Source: Bolinopsis microptera
Taxonomy: Eukaryota; Ctenophora; Tentaculata; Lobata; Bolinopsidae
DNA length: 64,000 bases
Assembly (NCBI RefSeq): GCF_026151205.1
Contig: NC_087076.1
Location: 23,573,600 to 23,637,599, forward strand
Direction of reading: 5' to 3'
The notes below the pieces were generated by a model, which was not told where the DNA came from, searched no databases, and worked only from the letters and a program-made list of their open reading frames with translations. The translations under genes and the position numbers were made by a program. How positions within the stretch are numbered: the stretch's first letter is position 1; every line of letters begins with the position of its first letter. Positions 48,073 through 59,968 of this stretch are shown one piece after another.

Positions 48073-48618
48073 TTATGATTGATTTATTATTTTTTCGTGA
48101 ATACACAGAGTAATATCGTCTGCTATAAACTCCACAGCAGTAGGCCACTTCTCCAATAAGTCCATAGTATCAACCAACTCAAAACCAAACTTGCGATAAA
48201 ATGCTGGCATTTGGACTTTATTCCAGTCATCAGGTTTGTGGGTTAGATATAGAGTTGTCAGAAGCATCCGCTTACATGATTCGTTTGACAAAGCTAATTG
48301 TGTTGTGTAGTCCATCAAACGTCGCCCAATTCCTTGCTTTTGTAAATCTTCTCTGACAACCAACATTCCAACTTTCACGGCATCCTCACCTTCAGGACTC
48401 ATTGTTACACATCCAATGATACTTCCATTTTTTTTAGCAACAAAAAGTTCCCCTTTCTCATGATAAGTTTGGAAGCCTTCATCAGACAAACGATCTTTTT
48501 CTCTTGCCCACATATGTCCTGAATATTTCTTGAAGACTGGGTTGACTAACTTTCTAATAATTTCTCTTTCAGACTCTTTACTTGGTCTAATTATAATGTC
48601 ATCACAATTGTTCTCCAT
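48073..48618 (-). CDS. GNAT-family N-acetyltransferase
   Basis: 181-aa single-exon protein of the GNAT fold, which moves an acetyl group from acetyl-CoA to an amine. The acetyl-CoA loop QKQGIGRRL is near residues 93-101, after the conserved strand VKVGMLVVRED. A further strand, LFVAKKNGSIIGCVTM, precedes it, and the FYRKFGFELVD signature of the C-terminal part is present. I start at the ATG of MENN (48618) because the six codons before it begin with TTG. No introns are seen. Neighbours are LINE remains, so it may be a retrocopy, but the frame is intact. The substrate is not predictable. Confidence 0.88.
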   Translation of the reverse strand: MENNCDDIIIRPSKESEREIIRKLVNPVFKKYSGHMWAREKDRLSDEGFQTYHEKGELFVAKKNGSIIGCVTMSPEGEDAVKVGMLVVREDLQKQGIGRRLMDYTTQLALSNESCKRMLLTTLYLTHKPDDWNKVQMPAFYRKFGFELVDTMDLLEKWPTAVEFIADDITLCIHEKIINQS

Positions 48619-48636
48619 TCCTTGTGAACTAATCAA

Positions 48637-49299
48637 TGGGCTTAGGAGAAGAATTTAGGGATTAATATAATATGTAAAATAGCATGTGTGTATGATGTCA
48701 TTTTACTGGCACTACGACACCAATTTAAACACGAATTTCAGCAAAAACCTGGTAAGATATACTATCGAAACGTTTTTGGCTTGGGTCAAATTCTTTTTTG
48801 GCAGTTGACCAGAATGAAGGAATATAAATTTTGTTTTTCTTATTAAAAAATGTCTGCAATGTTTAGAAGCTGAGATAACTAAGTATGAACATAATATAAA
48901 TGAGAGTATCTATATCCTAAAGCCAATTTTCAAGTCTGAATTTCTGGGCCATTAAAAACCTTCTTAGAATACCCCTTCTGTACATCTACATTTTAGTGTA
49001 CTGCAAACATTATGATATACTATACTATTGGAGTGGGGTATATGAGATGCTTGACAGGCTATTTGAGAGGCTACAGATACTGAGGAATGGGGTCAGGTGA
49101 ACCTCTTCTATACCATGCACACTTTTCGTTCCCCAGTATACAAATATTTACCTGTATAAGATCAAAAGTAGGATATGAGTAGCAAAATAATTATCACCTT
49201 TTGAGACAGCTTATAAAATAATTAATCCATTGCCTGGAAGGTTTTGAGAAATGTGCAGGGGTGCTAGACTATTGAAGTTCAAGATAATCGATAATACAA
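48637..49299. other. Non-coding stretch between GNAT gene and LINE
   Basis: No supported gene. Around 48950-49100, fragments such as ILVYCKHYDI might be very decayed LINE sequence. Confidence 0.4.
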
Positions 49300-50462
49300 A
49301 CCTGGCACACACAGGTCCTTGCGCTACGTCGTATACTTGAGGAATGCAAGATTGGAAATCGCTCAGCCGCAATTGTGTTTGTCAATTTTCGAAAGCATTT
49401 GACAGCATTAACCGGGATGCCCTTTTCCACATCCTCTCCCTCTATGGTATCCCTGCTCCACTAGTAGATGCTATCAGGCTACTTTATGACTCATCGTTCT
49501 CTTGTGTCCAGACCATCGATGGCCTTACTGAATTTTTTAGGACACTTATTGGAGTTCTTCAAGGGGACACTCTAGCACCCTTTCTCTTCATCATCGTCCT
49601 TGACTATGTCCTCAGAAGCTGCATGGCCGAAGAATTCGGTCTTACCATCGTGCCTAGGAGAAGTCGAAGAGTGCCTGCGGTCAAAATCACAGACCTTGAC
49701 TTTGCTGATGATTTGGCCTTAATTTCAGACACCATAGAGCAAGTCCAACTTCTGCTGACAGACCTTAAAAATGCGGCCTCGCAAGTTGGTCTTGCTATGA
49801 ATGCTTCTAAGACCGAGTTCATGACCATCAACATCCCCGACACTGTCGACCTACATCCCATCTCAGGCCGCCAGATTAAACAGGTTGATGACTTTAAATA
49901 CCTTGGCTCTTTCATTGCCGACAGTAGAAAGGATTTCAACACAAGGAAAGGAATGGCCTGGTCAGCTTGTATTAAACAGCAAAAAGTCTGGTCCTCTGGC
50001 ATTTCCGAACAACTGAAAGTCAAGTTCTTTAGAGCCTGTGTCGAACCACTATTGCTCTATGGATCAGAGACATGGACCATAAACAAGCAGCTCGAGAAGC
50101 GCCTCAACGGATGTTACACCCGTCTTTTGATGAAAGCCAAGAATATCCTGTGGAAGATGCATCCAACCCTCAAGCAGATCTATGGCAACCTTCCATCTAT
50201 TCCTTCAGTGGTTGCGTCAAGGCATTCCAGATTTGCTGGGCACTGCATGAGAGCTTCTGACCAAGTTATCTCCTCTATACTCCCTTGGCGACTTGCCCAG
50301 TCCGGCCGTGGAAGGAGACCACTCACCTTCCTGGACGTAGTAGCTCGTGACACTGGGCTCCAATTGGAAGACCTTCAAACTGTTAAGTGCGATAGAGACG
50401 TGTGGAGGCAGACAGTGAATGGGATTTCGATCGAGGATCGCCCAAAGTAAAGTAAGTATTCA
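49300..50462 (+). mobile_element. 5'-truncated LINE, reverse transcriptase (RTE-like)
   Basis: Reverse transcriptase of a non-LTR retrotransposon. Motif 1-2 text TQVLALRRILEE begins near 49303. A one-base frameshift at about 49386-49390 separates it from the rest, which stays open to 50450. Visible are SKAFDSINRDAL, GVLQGDTLAPFLFIIVLDYV and the catalytic LDFADDLALIS (FADD at about 49701). GLAMNASKTEFM, DFKYLGSF and LLYGSETWTI follow, then a C-terminal region. The ORF is followed almost at once by AGTAAAGTAAGTA, the short simple-repeat tail expected of RTE-type elements. The endonuclease and 5' half are missing. The clade call rests on the tail and general similarity. Confidence 0.85.
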
Positions 50463-51834
50463 ATATTTGTCATATTCAGAGCAGTTCAACTTTCAAGATA
50501 TGAAATATGGGTTTTAATTTTTAAATGACAGTTACATTCTAACAAGCAGTAGCCAATGAGTCTTTATTAACGCCCATCAATCTCGAATGATTCAGTTCTG
50601 TAACACGTTGTGTTTTTTGATCTTCAGAATCTCATTAATCGCCAGTGATAACTCCTTTCCAAGTCTTAAACTATGGTTTTAAAAACGATTAAATTGCATC
50701 ACTTGATTTAATTGAATATATATTAAGTAAAGTAAAGTAGAGTAAAATGTATGACATCACATCATCACACATGTCTACAAAATATCATTGCACTGTGTGA
50801 AAAAATATATAATAAATATTTCCCCACCAACATTAATTATTTATCAAATACAATATTTAAAAACAATTTTATCAAAAACATTATCCTATTTTAAAGACTT
50901 CCCAGTGGAATAAAGATTTATAAAACGCTTCTTTGCCACACAAGGATGGAACCAAAGATAAATGTTATGTTTCTCTTTATTACTGACATAACTGGCTCCT
51001 TCAATTCTTACTAAAACTTCATTAGAAACATTCCAAAAAAAGCAATCATTTGTAATACTTTTAGAAATCATATCTTTCTTAAATCCTTCTAATTTAATTT
51101 TAAAACCTAAAACGGTCACAGAGTATACTATATAGAATATACTATTGTTAAAATGACCTTTTCACAATTAAGCTGTTGTGAGAGCTAAAATAAATTAGTG
51201 TAACTTTTATCATGCTTAGAGTAGACTGTTGCAAATTTGAAATATCTCCTTCTCCCAAACAAATGGAAATATATATATTTTTTTAAAGCCTTGGAATATA
51301 ATGATACCAAAACGAAATGACTGATAAAATTTTGTCTACTATAAATTGTTTCAAACAGTGTACACATAATGTCACAATGACCCTATCTAAAAATTTAAAA
51401 ACCCTTCAAAAATTCAATATTTTGAAAATCACCCTTGGCATTGCGGCTCCAAGTTCAAATCTAAACTGTCTATATTGACAAAGTTCTTTTTGCCCCTCTG
51501 TCTCCCCAGAGAGAAATTACCGTCGTTCTTAAAATTTCGAAACGAAGGCGCTTCCTAATGTATCCCACTGCGTCTGAGAAACAACAAATGGAAATATGAT
51601 ATTAAATCAACAATGACAAATGATAGCTTTGCTGCTTCTACTTATTTGCATAGCAATGATATCAAGTGAAGCATTAAGAATTTAAGCAAGCTAGGCAATA
51701 TTGCGCGCGAAGCAAAAACGTCAATCAAATAAGCCATCAATTTGAATTCTCGCATTGCAAATGCATCCTCCCAAAACTGAAAACGCGCGCAGAGTTGAAC
51801 TGATCGTCTGCGTCGATTGTATTAGGTTGCGACC
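50463..51834. other. Non-coding stretch
   Basis: AT-rich, with a (GTAAA)n patch at 50726-50748 that may be another LINE tail. No gene seen. Confidence 0.5.
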
Positions 51835-52430
51835 CCCACGGTCGTTTCACTTTATCGTCCTGACGATACAGGGGGAGCTGCGCACTTCGTGCGCGGCGGG
51901 TCATACAACGTATGACAACGCGTCGACGATCTTATTTTGAAACAAATATATTTGAAACAAAAATATTTTGCCGGCCGGTTGGCCGGCCGCGCGCGCTTCG
52001 CGCGCGATCAAAAGGGGTTGCAGCGTGTGTCAATCGCTATGCGCTACTATGCCGCGCTTGTCATACGTTGTATGACCCGCCGCACACGAAGTAAAACGAC
52101 CGTGGGGGTCGCAACGTGATACAATGCCGCGCCGCGCATCAAACAATGTTTCTGTTTTCTATATCATTGTATTTGTCAATTGTCATACGTTGTATTGACG
52201 TATTGTGAAAACCTTAGTGAAACGACCGTGGGGGTCACGACGTGATTTCACCTAACCATGTTGCATGTGCTTTCGCGCTACTGCGGGCGCGCTTGTTTCA
52301 CAAGTAGGGAGGCGGGCGCGCGCTACTGCAAGGGTTCTGGATAGAGCAACGACGTGATCGACGTAAGGTTCTTACGATACAATGGGAGCCGCGCACTCGT
52401 GCACAGCGGGTCATACAACGAATGACAAAT
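51835..52430. repeat. GC-rich island of hairpins and palindromes
   Basis: CpG-rich block in AT-rich surroundings. Arms 51836-51920 and 52055-52115 are inverted (GCGACCCCCACGGTCGTTT and partner). Between them are GCCGGCCGGTTGGCCGGC and GCGCGCTTCGCGCGC hairpins. The dyad GTCATACGTTGTATGAC or a close variant occurs at 51900, 52060, 52182 and 52410, and again at 56660. It is likely part of a mobile-element family also present near 56640-56780. Confidence 0.75.
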
Positions 52431-52800
52431 ATAGCACGCATAGATTTTTTTTAATTTAACTGTTAACGAAATTTTAAATATTATCAATTATAATCACTTT
52501 TGAATACATATGACATAGATGTATTATAAAAATTGGTCCTTTGATTATTGTTATTTTGGTATCAAAATTTTGTCGGACCAAAATTAAATAATTACAATTA
52601 ATCATGTAAAAATGATTTTGAAATATTTGATATTTTAAAAGTTATTGGCGTTTTTATAAGCGAGAAATTGTTTATGTTTCGTCAATTTTGCACATTTTCA
52701 ATTTTAATAATGCACACTGTACAAAAGTAAAAGGCATTAGAAGACTTAACCCCTTTGATGCATGTAGATAGTGCACGGGCCTGGACCTTTTGAGCTGCCA
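52431..52800. other. Non-coding AT-rich stretch
   Basis: No gene or clear repeat seen. Confidence 0.45.
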
Positions 52801-52818
52801 TCCTTTGTAGGTTTACAA

Positions 52819-53060
52819 CGGGGGGGATCATGTTATTTTTTGTCCGTTTTTGTCCGTTTTTGTCCGTTAATTTTTGTCCGTTTTGAAAATATAGCTGCCA
52901 AACGGACAAAAACGGACAAAAACGGACAAAAACGGACAAAAATTGTAACTTTTTATTTAAATTTTCTCCACAATTTGTAACAGGCTATCTGCAGAAATGG
53001 GTAGCCCGGTTAATGACCATGGTCCTTTCTCAAACTTTTAATCTTCAATTAGGCACAAAG
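52819..53060. mobile_element. Dispersed repeat with TTTTTGTCCG hairpin
   Basis: Starts GGGGGGGATCATGTTATTTT, then four TTTTTGTCCG units and, after ~15 bp, four CGGACAAAAA units in inverse. It continues with the CTATCTGCAGAAATGGGTAG region shared, inverted, with 29211-29310. Confidence 0.78.
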
Positions 53061-53225
53061 AATAGTCTACACATTTTTTAATAACATAAAAAGGGATGAA
53101 AAGTTTTATTACTGGAGAGTAAAACTTTGTTAAACACAAAGATTCTTGAGCACATTTTGAGTCAGACTCAAATGCGCTTAAAAACATTTTAGTATATAAC
53201 AATAAATTATGTTAACAATAACACC
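53061..53225. other. Non-coding linker
   Basis: AT-rich, nothing recognised. Confidence 0.4.
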
Positions 53226-55030
53226 AACAATAATTATAAATTGAACAAATTATTGAGAGATGAAAGAGAGGAAAAGGAGGAGGGGGGACTGAGGAGGGGG
53301 ACTGAAGAGGGAGAGGAGGGGGGCTGAGGAGGAGTGAGACTGAGAAGGAGAACTGAGGAGGAGGAATGAATAGGAGGAGGAGAAGAAGGACTCAAGAGGA
53401 GGAGGACCCAAGAGGAGGAGGACCCAGGAAAAGGCCCCATGAGGAGGACTGGGGAGGAGGAGGACCGATGAGGACTGATGAGGACTGATAAAGAGGACTG
53501 AGGAGGAGAAGGACTGAGGAGTGAGGAGGAGGACTGATGAGGAGAAGGAGGTGTATGACGAGGATGAGGAGGAGAAAGGAGATAAAGGATGAGGATAAGG
53601 AGGACTGAGGAGGAGGACTGGTGAAGAGGACTGATGAGGAGGAGGACTGAGAAGGGGAGGACTTAGAAGGACTGAGGAGGGGAGGACTTAGGAGGAAGAG
53701 GAGGATTGAGCAGGAGGAGGACTGAGGAGTAGAAGGAGGAAGAAGACTGAGGAGGATCAGGAGGACCCAGGAGGAGGAACCAGGAAGAAGAGGAGGAGGA
53801 GGACTGAGAAGGAGGACTGAGAAGGAGAAGGAGGACTGATGAGGAGGATGAGGATGAAGAGGAGGGTGAGGGTGACTGGGGAAAGGATTGAGGAGGAGGA
53901 AGACTGAGGAGGAGGAAGAGGAGAAGGACTGAGATGAGGAGGAGAAGGACTGAGGAGAAGGAAGAGGAGGAGGACTGAGGAGGAGGACCCAGGAGGAGGA
54001 GGATGACTTGGGAGGAGGAGGACTGATGAGGACTGATGAGGAGGAGAAGTAAGTGGATGAAGAGGATGAGGAGGACTGAGGAGGAGGACTGGTGAGCAGA
54101 AGGAGGAGGACCCAGGAGGAGAAGGAGGAGGAGGAGGATAACTGAGGAGGAGGAGAAGGACTGAGGAGGAGAAGAGGGATCCAGGAGGAGAACCCAGGAG
54201 GAGGAGGAGGAGGACTGAGGAGGAGGACTAAGGAGAAGGAGGACTGATGAGGAGGATGAGGAGGAGGGTGACTGGGGAAAGGACTGAGAAGGACTGAGGA
54301 GGAGAATGCGGACTGAGGAGGAGGAACCAGGAAAAGGAGGAGGAGGACTGAAGAGGAGGACTGAGAAGGCGAAGGAGGACTGATGAGGAGGATGAGGATG
54401 AGGAGGAGGGTGACTGGGGGAGGACTGAGGAGGAGGGTGACTGGGGGAGGACTGAGGAATATGAGGAAGACTGAGGAGGAGGAGGAAGAGGAGAAGGACT
54501 GAGGAGGATGACTGAGGAGGAGGAGGACTGAGGAGGAGGAGGAGGACTGAGAAGGAGGAGGACTGAGGAGGAGGAGGACTGAGGAGGAGGAGGAGGAGGA
54601 GGAGGAGGAGTGAATAGGAGGAGGAGGGGGACTGGGCAGGACTGAGGAGGATGACTGAGGAAAAGGATGAGGAGGAGGACTGAGGAGGAGAAGGACTGAG
54701 GAGGATGACTGAGGAGGAGGAGGACTGAGGAGGAGGAGGAGGACTGAGGAGGAGGAGGACTGAGGAGGAGGAGGAGGAGGAGGAGGAGGAGGAGTGAATA
54801 GGAGGAGGGGGACTGGGGAGGACTGAGGAGGAGGACTGAGGAAAAGGATGAGGAGGAGGACTGAGAAGGAGGACTGAGCTGAGGAGGAGAACTGAGGACT
54901 GAGGAGGAAGAGGAGGAGGAGGATGAAGAGGAGGTGGACCCAAGAGGAGGAGGTCTCAGGAGGAGGACCCAGGAGGAGGACTCAGGAGGAGGAGGAGGAT
55001 GACTGAGGAAGACTGAGGAGGAGGAGGAAG
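53226..55030. repeat. GGA-rich imperfect array
   Basis: About 1.8 kb of (GGA)n broken by GGACTGA and GGACCCA units, reverse-complement equivalent of the array at 27543-29210. Ser/Pro/Leu ORFs on the minus strand are artefacts. Confidence 0.95.
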
Positions 55031-55160
55031 CATCTAAATATTATTTCCATTTTTGTTATTTTTTGTCCGTTTTTGTCCGTTTTTGTCCGCTCTATTTTTT
55101 GTCCGTTTTGATAATATAGGGTTCCGAACGAGAAAAACGGATAAAAAACAGGATCCCCCT
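55031..55160. mobile_element. TTTTTGTCCG hairpin module between GGA arrays
   Basis: AAGCATCTAAATATTATTTC followed by TTTTTGTCCG repeats and a degraded inverted half. The same border occurs at 27530 (inverted) and 56348. Confidence 0.75.
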
Positions 55161-55722
55161 GGAGGAGGAGGAGGAGAAGGATGACTGAGGAGGAGGACTG
55201 AGGAGGACTGAGAAGGAGGAGGACTGAGGAGTACTGAGGAGGATCGCTGAAGAGGATCGCTGAAGAGGATGGCTGAGGAGGATGACTGAGGAGGATGACT
55301 GAGAGGGATGAGGAGGAGGACTGAGAAGGAGGAGGAGAAAGAGGACCCAGGAGGAGGACTCAGGAGAAAGAAGAGGAGAAGGACTCAGAAGGAGGAATGA
55401 GAAGGAGGAGAACTGAGGAGGAGGAGGAGGAGGACTGAATAGGAGGAGGAGGGGGACTGGGGGAGGACTGAGGAGGAGGAGTACTGACGAAAAGGATGAG
55501 GAGGAGGACCGAGGAGAAGGACTGAGGACTGAGGAGGATGAGGAGGAGGACCGAGGAGAAGGACTGAGGACTGAGGAGGAAGAGGAGGAGGATGAAGAGG
55601 AGGAGGAGGACCCAGGAGGAGGAGGACTGAGGAGGATGATGAGGACTGCAGAGGAGGAGGACTGAGGAGGACTGAGGAGGATGGCTCAGGAGGATGGCTG
55701 AGGAGGAGGAGAAGACCTGGAA
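55161..55722. repeat. GGA-rich imperfect array, second block
   Basis: Imperfect GGA units with GGACTGA interruptions leading into the pure array. Confidence 0.93.
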
Positions 55723-56322
55723 GAGGAGGAGGAGGAGGAGGAGGAGGAGGAGGAGGAGGAGGAGGAGGAGGAGGAGGAGGAGGAGGAGGAGGAGGAGGAG
55801 GAGGAGGAGGAGGAGGAGGAGGAGGAGGAGGAGGAGGAGGAGGAGGAGGAGGAGGAGGAGGAGGAGGAGGAGGAGGAGGAGGAGGAGGAGGAGGAGGAGG
55901 AGGAGGAGGAGGAGGAGGAGGAGGAGGAGGAGGAGGAGGAGGAGGAGGAGGAGGAGGAGGAGGAGGAGGAGGAGGAGGAGGAGGAGGAGGAGGAGGAGGA
56001 GGAGGAGGAGGAGGAGGAGGAGGAGGAGGAGGAGGAGGAGGAGGAGGAGGAGGAGGAGGAGGAGGAGGAGGAGGAGGAGGAGGAGGAGGAGGAGGAGGAG
56101 GAGGAGGAGGAGGAGGAGGAGGAGGAGGAGGAGGAGGAGGAGGAGGAGGAGGAGGAGGAGGAGGAGGAGGAGGAGGAGGAGGAGGAGGAGGAGGAGGAGG
56201 AGGAGGAGGAGGAGGAGGAGGAGGAGGAGGAGGAGGAGGAGGAGGAGGAGGAGGAGGAGGAGGAGGAGGAGGAGGAGGAGGAGGAGGAGGAGGAGGAGGA
56301 GGAGGAGGAGGAGGAGGAGGAG

Positions 56323-56348
<26 letters not shown>
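55723..56348. repeat. Pure (GGA)n, about 209 units
   Basis: Roughly 626 bp of uninterrupted GGA/GAG triplets. Poly-Arg, poly-Leu and poly-Pro frames across it are not genes. Confidence 0.98.
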
Positions 56349-56354
<6 letters not shown>

Positions 56355-56512
56355 TAAATGTTATTTCAATTTTTGTTATTTTTTGTCCGTTTTTGTCCGT
56401 TTTTGTCCGTTTTTGTCCGTTTTTGTCCGCTTTATTTTTTGTCCGTTTTGAAAATATAGCTGCCAAACGGACAAAAACGGACAAAAAAACATGAGCCCCC
56501 CCCCCTTTACAA
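56349..56512. mobile_element. TTTTTGTCCG hairpin module
   Basis: AAGCATCTAAATGTTATTTC border, five TTTTTGTCCG units, then inverted CGGACAAAAA units and a poly-C end (56498-56507). Confidence 0.78.
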
Positions 56513-56779
56513 CCTACCAGGACGCGCACCGAGTTGGACTCGTCGACGGTCCAATATATGGAACAGATATTTTATGAGTACTACCCGTTAATGCCATCCT
56601 TCATGTTCAGCTTCTGTCGAATGAAATTATCATTAATCCAAATTGAGGGAATAAGCCTTGTCATACATTGTATGACCCGCCGCGCACGAGTACACGGCTC
56701 CCCATGCATCGTAGAAACTCTAATAGTGACATGATAATTGATAATGGGTGATGGGGGTCACGACGTGATAAAAATTAGC
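56513..56779. other. Short GC-rich repeat piece
   Basis: Contains GTCATACATTGTATGAC (56660) and GGGGGTCACGACGTGAT (about 56753), both shared with the island at 51835-52430. Confidence 0.6.
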
Positions 56780-58260
56780 CGATGCGCGGCTTTTATGATT
56801 ATGTATGGGATGTTTTTTGGCCGGGACCAAAAATTCTCTCACAAAGAGAATTAAATGGATTGCTCTTGCTGTGGCACTAAATTTGGTAGGATCTAGAGTT
56901 TTGATGGAAAGCAGACCGGCTAGGTCAGGGATGTTTTGGGGATGGAAGTTGAATTTTTCCCTAATTGGGGAGTAAAGCAAACAGTCAATTAATACCGAAC
57001 TTTCGTCCTCAATTATAGCCCTTAGTTGAAAAAGCAGTAAGTGCACCAACGTTCTTCTCTTGGTACAAGGGAGGGTTTCATATCTGCCCCTTTCGATGTA
57101 GAGGTTGTGGCAGCTGATACGAAACCTTGTCAGGCTTTTTCCAACATCAGGTATTTTGATAATTCGTAGATATGCCTCTGGTTCGAAATTTGAGTTATTG
57201 AATTATAGAATTCTAGTTTTTGCGGGGAGGCCTTGGCAGATTTCCAGGTATTCACGAATTTTTCCCTCATATTATGACTGATCTGGGTGGAGAGTTTAGA
57301 TTTTAAGGAGGATGAGTGGGGAAGTTGTATTTGGTGAGAAGCTTTGAGATGTTGGTATACCAAGGAAGGCCCAGCATGATCTGCTCGTGAAATGCAACAG
57401 AGAGTAGTTCGTTTTCAGTGCTTTCAAGGCAACTATAGTAATCTATTGCAAGTTTGCAGGCTTCAAAGAATAGGGGGTGGCACCCGCTTTCGCCCCAGCA
57501 ACCTATTTTTGATGCTTTTGAATGTACGGACAAAGACTCGACCACTGGATAAACTTTAAGTGGAATTTTTCATAGTGGTCTTGTGCAATGTACTTCAGGG
57601 TATGCTGGGGGCTGGCTTTTTCATCTATTTTTGAAAGGTATCTCATGGTTTTTGAGTGGGGGCATAAGACTTGACAGCCATAAAGCAGGATTGGTTTTAT
57701 TAAGGAGTCAAATAGAATATTAAGGGCACGGTGAGAGAGGTCATCCTTAACTATATTGCCTTTGAGGCCATAGAGAGCACGGAGAGCCTTGGCCCTCAGC
57801 TCAGTATTTGCTGCTGTCAATGATCCATTTCTGTGGAATATTATGCCAAGATAGCAGTAATTTTCGGTGTGGTGGATGGGCTGACCTCCCAATGTGAATG
57901 TTTCATAGGACTGCTTTCTTTTGGGAGGGCTGAATATAACAATCTTAGTTTTTAAAATATTTACTTTAAGGCCCATGGAGTTACAGAAATCAAATAGAAT
58001 GTTGATATTGACTTGCAAGGACTTGAGACTTAGAGTAAGAAGGACAATATCGTCAGCCCAGAGCAGATGTGATATTAGAACATCAGCAAGAACTGGATAG
58101 TCACTTTCAGATTCAGGAGATATGAAAAGTCATTAATATAGATTTTAAAAAGGTCTGGTGATAGGGGGTGTCCTTGTATGGTAGTAATTGCAAGATCTTG
58201 TTCCCTTGATGAACGCAATCGCCGAATGATAAAACAATATAGGAACGCGCACAGCATTGT
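56780..58260 (-). mobile_element. Decayed LINE, reverse transcriptase and C-terminus
   Basis: Minus-strand remains of a non-LTR ORF2 in at least four frames. From 5' to 3': GHPLSPDLFKIYINDF (58257-58075), the catalytic WADDIVLL at about 58040, then NILKTKIVIF, YCYLGIIFHRNGS and ILLYGCQVLC (57503-58018). C-terminal pieces follow (57303-57545, 57130-57363 and 56780-57049), the last ending in DCLLYSPIREKFNF, typical of a cysteine-containing LINE tail. The 5' half is missing. Frameshifts rule out activity. CR1/Jockey-like by appearance. Confidence 0.83.
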
Positions 58261-59690
58261 GCGCTGATACTCTAAATACTGTGCGCGTTTCGTCCGGAAC
58301 CTGGGGAAGTTCCCGCTCTAATATTTCTGACGACAGTGATCACTCATTATGAGAACTAATCCCGACCACTTTCCCGGTCGAACCGTACCCAAATCAAACT
58401 AATTTATGAACCACGCGTATAGCCAACATCCTTGCGGTGCTGAGCCGATGTAAAACTCTTCTGTCTCTTGTTAATATTTTAGTTGTACTGTGCATAAAAG
58501 TGTGTAGTGACAAGTGTGTAGTGGTAATGTATATTATTTATTATGACGACGCGATATTTATAATGCAGAATTAAAAGCTGCTTTCATTATGACTGGTGGT
58601 GGGCTCTCTCCGGCGGGACATAGATCTATATAGGGGGTACCCGGGGTACGAGTTAACAAACTGTGTTCGTGTCCTTCCACAACCCCCTATTACCTGTGTT
58701 TCTGTCGGGGGAGCCTAATTCATCCGTTAGAATCGCAGAGTTCGCGACGTATGCTGCATGAAAGGTGCAAGACTTGCGCCGTTTGTTTCAGCATCCAGTT
58801 GCGAGTGCTTGCCCATCGAAAACATGATTAGTGATTGTGGATTTTATTGATATTACTGATTATCAATCATATTCAGTGTTAATATTATCCATTATTTATT
58901 TATTGACATCCTTCAGTCTCAAAAATGAGGTGAGAAGGTAAATTAACTTTGAGCCTTGTTTTGGCGACTGCTTAATCGATGGGCAAGTAGGTATTTGTTT
59001 TTTAGCAGTGTTGAACATTGTAACAATTATAAAATGTTTATTTTTATCTTATATAACGTACAATATGAATGACATATGCTATAGTGACGTAACATATATA
59101 GTGCAAAGAATTAGTAACTTGCTAGATGTGATTTAATGATAATCGACGTTAACATTTTGCAGTTTACAGTTGCACAATGTTAACGTCGATTGTTACTAAC
59201 ATTTATCTGAATTTAATACAAGTACATGTCACATATAAATTGGGTAGCTGAATGAAACTCGTGCCTCAGAATTTTCCGTTATTAGCATTGCAGTGTCCAC
59301 GCCCTGTACTGCGTTAACGACCGAAATTTTCCCAATATGCAATTATTATTTTGCTTCTAAAATTCTCTGATAATTAATAATATATCGTGACATGTAATTG
59401 TAAGATAACAAACCTCGCGGCGCTTACATCTGCACCTGAGAATCTCTCAGCAATGTGTGGCTGTCTGCGCGGCGGGCTGTGTATTGTGTATATAGCTGAA
59501 TTTAAATTTAGATTTATTTGTAAATGTATAATAATATTAAATATGTATTGATTGTTTTGTGGTAAATAAAAATTTTGTTTTACTAACTGCTTGTCCTTGA
59601 AGACATGGTAATTCCCGCCATGGGATTTCTCGAGCATTTTTTTTTTCAAGTCAGTTTTTGCTGAGGCCGGCTGTCATTTTCCTGACACGG
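58261..59690. other. Non-coding stretch
   Basis: No supported gene. A small perfect hairpin, AATCGACGTTAACATT with its inverse, lies at 59141-59156 and 59176-59191. The 58580-58840 part is more GC-rich but unassigned. Confidence 0.5.
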
Positions 59691-59968
59691 ATGAGATATG
59701 CAGGATTGGGAAGAAAGTTCCTGAGAAAACGCGACCAGTCAAAGTTCAGTTACAAAGCTCTAGCGATGTGGATATTATACTAAGGAATGCACACAAACTT
59801 AAAACAAATGATGATTTTAAGTCAGTTTATCTTGCACCGGATAGGACAAGGGAGCAGAGAATACTACACAGTGGACTTGTCAAACAGATGAAAGAACTAA
59901 TAAAGCAGGACAATAGCAAGCGTTATTTTATCAGAGACAATAAAGTTAATTGTGTTAGTGAGAGCTAG
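59690..59968 (+). pseudogene. LINE ORF1 C-terminal fragment
   Basis: Frame reading DEICRIGKKVPEKTRPVKVQ, then LRNAHKLKTNDDFKSVYLAP, DRTREQR and a stop at 59966. The pattern 'RIGK...RPVKV...L..A..LK....VY..PD.T..QR' is that of the C-terminal domain of LINE ORF1 nucleic-acid chaperones. Only the 3' part of ORF1 is here and no reverse transcriptase follows. Confidence 0.72.

Noticed and set aside
53663-56529. Large poly-Leu, poly-Pro, poly-Arg ORFs up to 426 codons
   Set aside because: Translation of GGA triplets in all frames; no non-repeat domain.
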